The notes under the pieces are model-generated. The model saw nothing but the letters and a program-made list of their open reading frames with translations. It did not search any database and was not told where the DNA came from. The position numbers were made by a program, and so were the translations under genes. 10,009 bases of DNA from Planctomycetia bacterium (lineage in GTDB: Bacteria > Planctomycetota > UBA1135 > GCA-002686595): contig SXKQ01000159.1 in NCBI GenBank assembly GCA_005778045.1, positions 1 to 10,009 of the forward strand. The letters are read 5' to 3'. Positions 6,709-10,009 of this stretch are shown here, piece after piece (position 1 is the first letter of the stretch; each line of letters begins with the position of its first letter).

Positions 6709-6948
6709 GCGGGCTCACCGACCGCGCCCAGCACCTCCGCCCGCTCGCGCTCAACTTGGGCGGAGGTGCTGCGGCGCGTCTTCGCGCTCGACGTCCTCAC
6801 CTGTCCGCAGTGCGGTGGCCCCCGCCGCCTGATCGCACGGCTCACAGAGCCCGCAGTCGTGCGCAAGATCGTCGCGCATCCCGGCCACCCGACCGAGCCG
6901 CCACGCGCGGCGCTCACGCGCTCGCCCGAACTGCTCGACTTCGCCTGA
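6703..6948 (+). pseudogene. IS91/ISCR-type transposase, C-terminal fragment (copy 3)
   Basis: From Trp at 6757 the frame reads WAEVLRRVFALDVLTCPQC, then GGPRRLIARLTEPAVVRKI, HPTEPPRAAL, and SPELLDFA with TGA at 6946-6948. This is the standard C-terminal end of IS91-family transposases, with its CPxC-GG zinc-binding pair. The catalytic HUH domain and the tyrosines are missing. An ATG at 6703 would give an 81-residue ORF, but residues before Trp are encoded by the left arm of a fold-back repeat and do not resemble the family. It is a 5'-truncated remnant, not a working transposase. Confidence 0.75.
6729..6771. repeat. Fold-back inverted repeat at the left edge of IS copy 3
   Basis: CAGCACCTCCGCCC (6729-6742) is the exact complement of GGGCGGAGGTGCTG (6758-6771), with a 15-nt loop. 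Allowing one small bulge, pairing extends outward to about 22 bp. The right arm encodes the conserved WAEVL of the transposase, while the left arm is its antisense copy, so the structure looks like an inverted duplication made at the truncation breakpoint. Confidence 0.75.
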
Positions 6949-7188
6949 GCCACCGCCCCATGCCCCGCCGAGCACGCTCCTCGCCCGCGTCCCGCGTCGG
7001 CCAGCTCGTATCCAACGTGCCCGCACCACCGCCCCAGCGCGCGTCGAACAGCTCACCAGACCGCCACAGAGGCCCAATCTGGGCGCTGGCGCACAACTTG
7101 AAGGATCGCTCAGCCGCGGCAAAGCTCCCTTCCCGGTCGACAACGGCCGCGTCCGGCGGGAGTCATCCGCTTGAAGTTCCTATCCGCC
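6757..7188 (+). mobile_element. IS91/ISCR-like 3' tail, copy 3 (longest) with oriIS end
   Basis: This is the longest of the three copies. It holds the transposase C-terminus (to 6948) followed by 240 bp of non-coding tail shared with copies 1 and 2, ending CTTGAAGTTCCTATCCGCC at 7188. The bases immediately after are CAAG (7189-7192), a known IS91 target tetranucleotide expected beside oriIS. The insertion lies about 55 bp past the stop of the UbiA-like gene, which it does not interrupt. Identity to copy 2 over the shared tail is high by eye (around 90%), so the copies are recent relatives. Confidence 0.78.
7164..7188 (+). other. oriIS-like terminus of IS copy 3
   Basis: The terminal block CTTGAAGTTCCTATCCGCC resembles the ISCR oriIS end I recall as TTTGAACTTCCTATACCC, sharing the TTCCTAT core. 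The same block closes copy 2 (to 6039) with one change and copy 1 (to 3918) with two. In this family the right end is where the transposase nicks and rolling-circle replication starts. A hairpin (GCCCA-ATC-TGGGC) lies about 110 bp inside the end. Confidence 0.6.
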
Positions 7189-7242
7189 CAAGCCAAGCCA
7201 AGCCGCCGCCCGTCGCATCGGTAGACGCGAATAGAGTGGGCG

Positions 7243-8086
7243 CTACGTGGTGACCAGCGCGAGGACCACCGCGCCGAGCGCGAGCGCCGTGTACCGGAAC
7301 GCGAGGCGCAGCCGTCGGAGCGCGACGGTCCCAGCGGCGGGGCACGCGGCGAGCACGGCCGCCGAGGCGGCGGAAAAGAGTGCGAGCGTGGTCGTCAGCG
7401 CCCACCGGTGGGTTACCACTCCGGCGAGCAAGAAGCCCGCGAGGGGCATGGCGAGGAGCACCGCCGCGGCCGAGCGCAGCGCGAGGCGACGGCCGCCGAG
7501 CGTCGCCACGGTGAGCACGCCGCCCTGCGCGTCGTCGTCCCGGTCCTGCGCTTCGTGCAGCAGCTGACTCGCGAGGAGCAGCAGGCAGAACAGCCCGACG
7601 AGACAACGGCGACGGCGGCGCGAGCGCGGCGGGGCGCGCGGCGAAGAACATCCCGGGGGCCCCCACGAAGAGGTTCCAGAGCGTGCCGAGGAGCGGCACC
7701 CGCCTGAGCCGCGGCAGGGCGGAGTACAGCGTCGCCGCCGCGACGAAGACCGCCAGCGCGGCGAGGCCCGCGGGCGCCAGCAGCCCCACCACCACCGGGG
7801 CGGCGCACAGCGGGAGCGCCGCGAGCCGCAGCGCCTCGGGCACCGCGAGGCGCGAACCGACCGGGTTCTTGCGGGGCTGGAGCCGGTCGACGCGGCCGTC
7901 GAAGGCCGGGTTGAGCGCGGAGGCTTAGGCGAGGCCGAGCGCCCACCCGAGCACCGCCCCGGCGAGGACGGCCACGCTCCGGGGGGCAGGCGTCGCGCAC
8001 CAGCCGACGAGCGGCAGCGGCAGGAAGTGGACCCAGTCCTTCACGCGGCAGAGACGCAGGAGGTCGGTGCTCCGCGCGCGATCCAT
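7243..8086 (-). pseudogene. UbiA-family prenyltransferase, broken by one stop and one frameshift
   Basis: From ATG at 8084-8086 the protein starts LLRLCRVKDWVHFLPLPLVGW, as in UbiA prenyltransferases, membrane enzymes that join isoprenoid chains to aromatic or other acceptors. The first Asp-rich motif is intact as N59-P-A-F-D63-G-R-V-D67, followed by PRKNPVGSRLAVPEALR. The second is LLHEAQDRDDDAQGG near 7530-7565. Two lesions are visible. Codon 54 is TAA (7925-7927), where relatives often have an aromatic residue, so a Tyr codon changed to TAA is plausible. Between about 7600 and 7645 the frame shifts by one base, after MFFAARPAAL. The correct C-terminus then runs to TAG at 7243-7245. The gene has about 281 codons, a normal family length. 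It is divergent from the radical SAM fragment. Confidence 0.72.
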
Positions 8087-8145
8087 TGCAGGCCCCCCGT
8101 CGCGCGATTGACGCGCCCGAACGCGCGGGCCTAGCGTGGCCTCCG
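8087..8145. promoter_or_regulatory. Divergent intergenic region of the UbiA-like and radical SAM genes
   Basis: Only 59 bp separate the two divergent start codons, so both promoters must overlap here or lie within the genes. GC content is very high and no clear -10/-35 pair was found. The call rests on gene arrangement only. Confidence 0.3.
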
Positions 8146-8326
8146 ATGGCCACCGCGCGCGGCTTCGCCGACCTCGTCCCGGCCGACCGCCTGTGGCGCG
8201 GTGCGCGCAGCCTTCTCTCTCGCGCGCTGCCGGTCGCGCAGCTCCGGGCCCGCCGCCTCACGCGGGCAAAGAGCCCCTTCCAAGTCACCTTCTCGCTCAC
8301 CAACCGCTGCAATTTCTCCTATCCGC
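8146..8326 (+). pseudogene. Radical SAM protein, N-terminal fragment
   Basis: From ATG at 8146 the protein reads a basic N-terminus, then SPFQVTFSLTNRCNFS. That is the approach to the radical SAM cluster motif C-x3-C-x2-C, whose cysteines bind the [4Fe-4S] cluster that cleaves S-adenosylmethionine. Only the first Cys is present: CNFS is followed by YPRTPRAS instead of C-x2-C, and the remainder matches no radical SAM sequence. The break falls at the 9-mer CCTATCCGC (8318-8326), identical to the core of the IS termini at 3918, 6039 and 7188. No activity is possible. It is divergently placed from the UbiA-like gene, which suggests a former joint pathway. Confidence 0.65.
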
Positions 8327-8531
8327 GGACCCCGAGGGCCTCGTTCGCAAAGCTGCCTATCTATGGCTGCGCGCGATCACTGAGCGCGATTTGCCCTGCG
8401 ACGCGCAAGCGCCGGACGCCAGCGAGCGCAGCAAGGCCTGGCGCGAGTGGCGGGAGAAGGAACGCCCCAAGAACGGGGCCTGGTCTCCACGCGCCTGGCC
8501 CGGCGCGCCCGGGCCGCGTAGGGTTCGCTGA
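8327..8531 (+). pseudogene. C-terminal fragment of an unrelated protein, possibly HEAT-repeat type
   Basis: Another plus-strand frame, starting at the junction with no start codon of its own, reads DPEGLVRKAAYLWLRAITER, then DLPCDAQAPDASERSKAWRE and WREKERPKNG, and ends at TGA (8529-8531). The pattern 'helix – alternating Leu – Asp – Pro – Arg – AWReW' recalls C-termini of HEAT-repeat proteins that are common in Planctomycetota. That reading is tentative. A GC-rich hairpin, GGCCCGG with CCGGGCC (8497-8515), lies at its 3' end but has no T-tract. Confidence 0.35.
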
Positions 8532-8534
8532 TCC

Positions 8535-9566
8535 ATGGGTAACCTCCCGGAGCGCGCGCCAGCCGCCGACGGTGTCGGTCGCGCCGCCGCTGCCGGCCGC
8601 GGGCGCGCGCGGGTGCTGTTCGCCGTGGTGCTGTTCGCCGTGGTGCTGGCGCTCGCCGCGCTGCTGAGCTGGGCGCGTGTGCAGTTCAACGAGGTCTTCC
8701 CGCCCGGGACGATCCTGCGGGTCGCCTGCGAGGAGCGCCTGCCGGCTTCACGCCCCTTCGACTTCCGGATCTTCATGCCGGCTCTGGTGGTGCGCGTGCG
8801 GGCGTTCTTGGGCGGCGCGCCGTCGATCGAGAGCGTGTTCCACGTCTTTGACTCCGCGGCGATCGTCGGCGCGTTCTACGCGCTGCGGCGCCTGGCGCGC
8901 CACGCCCTGCGCGACGAGCGAGCTGCGCTGCTCACGGCGCTCGCGCTGTTCCCGGCGCTCGCCTGCCACTTCGTGCTGCCGCGCCTCTACCCCTATTGGT
9001 ACGCGTGGGACATGTCGACGGTGTTCTTCATCAGCACGGGACTGCTCCTGCTGCGCGAGTCGCGTTGGTTCGTCTTCTATCCGCTGTTCGTGCTCGCCTC
9101 CTACAACCGGGAGACCACCTTCGTCCTCAGCGTCGTGTACGCGCTGACGGCGTTGGGGCGCGAGCCTTGGCGGCGGATCGCGCTGCACGTCAGCGCACAG
9201 GCGGCACTGTGGTTCGCGGTCAAGTACAGCCTGTACCTGTCGAACCCGCGCGCGGTCGGCGCCAAGATGCTGCTGTACCGGCCGAACGCCGAGAAGAACG
9301 AGGAGGCGCTCGGCGAGCTCTCGACCTACCTGTGGCTCGCCACCAGCTTCGCGTTCGCCTGGATTCCGCTGCTGCTCTGGTGGCGCGCCCAGCGCGATCC
9401 CTGGACGCGGCGCGCCCTATGGATCGTGCCGCTGTACGCGCTGCTGATGTTCCGCGCGGCCAACTGGGGCGAGCTGCGCGTGTGGGGCGAGCTGATCCCC
9501 ATCGTGCTGCTGGGGGCTGGCGCGGCCCTCACGGGGCGCTGGTTGCGCCCGACACCGCACGTATGA
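8535..9566 (+). CDS. Polytopic membrane protein, GT-C-glycosyltransferase-like
   Basis: The gene encodes 343 residues and looks complete. After a polar N-terminus (about 25 residues) come a strongly hydrophobic helix (VLFAVVLFAVVLALAALL) and a loop with ACEERLPASRPFDFRIFMPA. Then follow roughly six to eight more helices, including LLTALALFPALACHFVLPRL, MSTVFFISTGLLLL and FAFAWIPLLLWW. The conserved-looking motifs are LASYNRETTFVLS and, near the end, ANWGELRVWGELIPIVLLG. An N-R-E-T in a helix and a late 'E-R-x-x-x-E-L-I-P' occur in integral-membrane proteins of the GT-C or polymer-assembly type. No donor-binding acidic motif is clear, so the function is inferred only. The ATG has no evident Shine-Dalgarno sequence. 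It lies 3 bp after the HEAT-like fragment and about 100 bp before the fumarase start. Confidence 0.72.
   Translation: MGNLPERAPAADGVGRAAAAGRGRARVLFAVVLFAVVLALAALLSWARVQFNEVFPPGTILRVACEERLPASRPFDFRIFMPALVVRVRAFLGGAPSIESVFHVFDSAAIVGAFYALRRLARHALRDERAALLTALALFPALACHFVLPRLYPYWYAWDMSTVFFISTGLLLLRESRWFVFYPLFVLASYNRETTFVLSVVYALTALGREPWRRIALHVSAQAALWFAVKYSLYLSNPRAVGAKMLLYRPNAEKNEEALGELSTYLWLATSFAFAWIPLLLWWRAQRDPWTRRALWIVPLYALLMFRAANWGELRVWGELIPIVLLGAGAALTGRWLRPTPHV
8613..8642 (+). repeat. Two 15-bp tandem units within the first helix
   Basis: GTGCTGTTCGCCGTG occurs twice in direct tandem (8613-8627 and 8628-8642), coding for VLFAV twice in the first membrane helix. A third unit begins but breaks off after GTGCTG. 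It keeps the reading frame. Confidence 0.75.
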
Positions 9567-9667
9567 GGCGCGAGATACGCCATTGGGCGGCGTTGTCCGG
9601 CCCCGGGCGCGCTCCTATCCCCCGAGCTTTCGCGAGCAGGATCCCCAATCTTCGGAGCCGTCCCTCC

Positions 9668-10009
9668 ATGGCCACCACCCGCACCGAAAGCGACTCCTTT
9701 GGACCGATCGAGGTTTCGTCCGACTCCCTGTACGGCGCCTAGACCCAGCGCTCGCGCAAGAACTTCAAGCTCGGTGGTCACCGCTTCTCGCGGCCGCTGA
9801 TCCGCGCCCTAGGCGTGGTCAAGAAGAGTGCGGCGCTGCCCAATATCGAGCTCGACGAGCTCGGCATGCTCGACAAGAAGCAGCACAGGGCGCTGCTCGC
9901 TGCGGCCGACGAGGTCATCGCCGGCAAGCTCGACGAGCACGACGCGCCTTTCTTCCCGGTCGAGCAGGACTTGTTTCCGGACATTATCGCCGTGCGCCTG
10001 GCCGCGCGC
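9668..10009 (+). pseudogene. fumC: Class II fumarate hydratase, N-terminal part with in-frame TAG
   Basis: ATG at 9668 opens RTESDSFGPIEVSSDSLYGA, then TAG (9740-9742), then TQRSRKNFKLGGHRFSRPLI and EVIAGKLDEH in the same frame. This is the N-terminus of class II fumarases (fumarate plus water to malate in the citric acid cycle, cytoplasmic homotetramer). The TAG stands where the family has the nearly invariant Gln of YGAQTQRS, one base from CAG. After KLDEH (about 9940) the frame reads DAPFFPVEQDLFPDIIAVRL and not the expected FPxxxxQTGSGTxxNMN; the other two frames do not supply it either. So there are two anomalies: the stop and a junction to foreign sequence. GGAG about 11 bases before the ATG supports the start. 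The gene continues past the window edge. Confidence 0.7.

Noticed and set aside
8497..8515. Rho-independent terminator after the HEAT-like fragment
   Set aside because: The 7-bp GC hairpin has no following T-run, and the region is so GC-rich that such hairpins are common.
9640..9667. Another IS-end-like motif (TCCTATCC near 9614) before the fumarase
   Set aside because: Only 8 bases match and neither flank resembles the IS tail or shows a gene break, so chance is sufficient.
1..10009. Reassignment of TAG to Gln (two in-frame TAG codons, one at an invariant Gln)
   Set aside because: The UbiA gene is broken by TAA and a frameshift, and appears to use TAG as its own final stop. The evidence fits mutation or error better than a new code.

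Overview
This is a high-GC bacterial chromosome segment (by eye roughly two thirds G+C or more). It reads as a rearranged accessory region in which ordinary chromosomal genes have been cut, joined and partly inactivated around remnants of IS91/ISCR-type (HUH, rolling-circle) insertion sequences. No rRNA, tRNA or CRISPR was seen. The gene families (YfhO-type membrane protein, NodB deacetylase, secreted choloylglycine-hydrolase-type enzyme, UbiA prenyltransferase beside a divergent radical SAM gene, a HEAT-like tail, class II fumarase) would fit a Planctomycetota-like or myxobacteria-like environmental bacterium. Taxonomy cannot be fixed from this window.

Left part (1-3.9 kb): the C-terminal half of a polysaccharide deacetylase (minus strand, running off the left edge) abuts a plus-strand scrap of an IS91 transposase that carries its HUH (HFH) motif. 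Next comes a long YfhO-type membrane protein gene (minus strand) split by one in-frame TAG. Its upstream side is cut by IS tail copy 1 (about 3617-3918).

Middle (3.9-7.2 kb): a 30-codon alcohol-dehydrogenase-like gene start is truncated by the end of copy 1. Two related ~215-bp miniature elements, A (4163-4377) and B (5531-5746), tightly bracket one intact gene for a secreted penicillin V acylase/choloylglycine hydrolase homologue. Directly after B lies IS tail copy 2 (5766-6039). A small four-helix membrane protein of unknown function follows, then IS tail copy 3, which still has the zinc-finger-like C-terminus of the transposase and ends at 7188 next to CAAG. The right ends of copies 2 and 3 read TTCCTATCCGCC, like ISCR oriIS termini; copy 1 has a one-base variant.

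Right part (7.2-10 kb): a UbiA-family gene with one stop and one frameshift is divergent from a radical SAM gene that is cut within its cysteine motif and fused to the tail of another protein. An intact multi-pass membrane protein follows. The window ends in a class II fumarase N-terminus with TAG in place of the conserved Gln of YGAQTQRS, which departs from the fumarase family about 65 codons later.

Genes that look functional: the acylase (4391-5506), the small membrane protein (6163-6648) and the membrane protein at 8535-9566. The main point of interest is the layout of IS tails and miniature elements around the acylase gene, plus the density of broken genes. Some of the breaks could be assembly or base-calling faults, which cannot be excluded from sequence alone.
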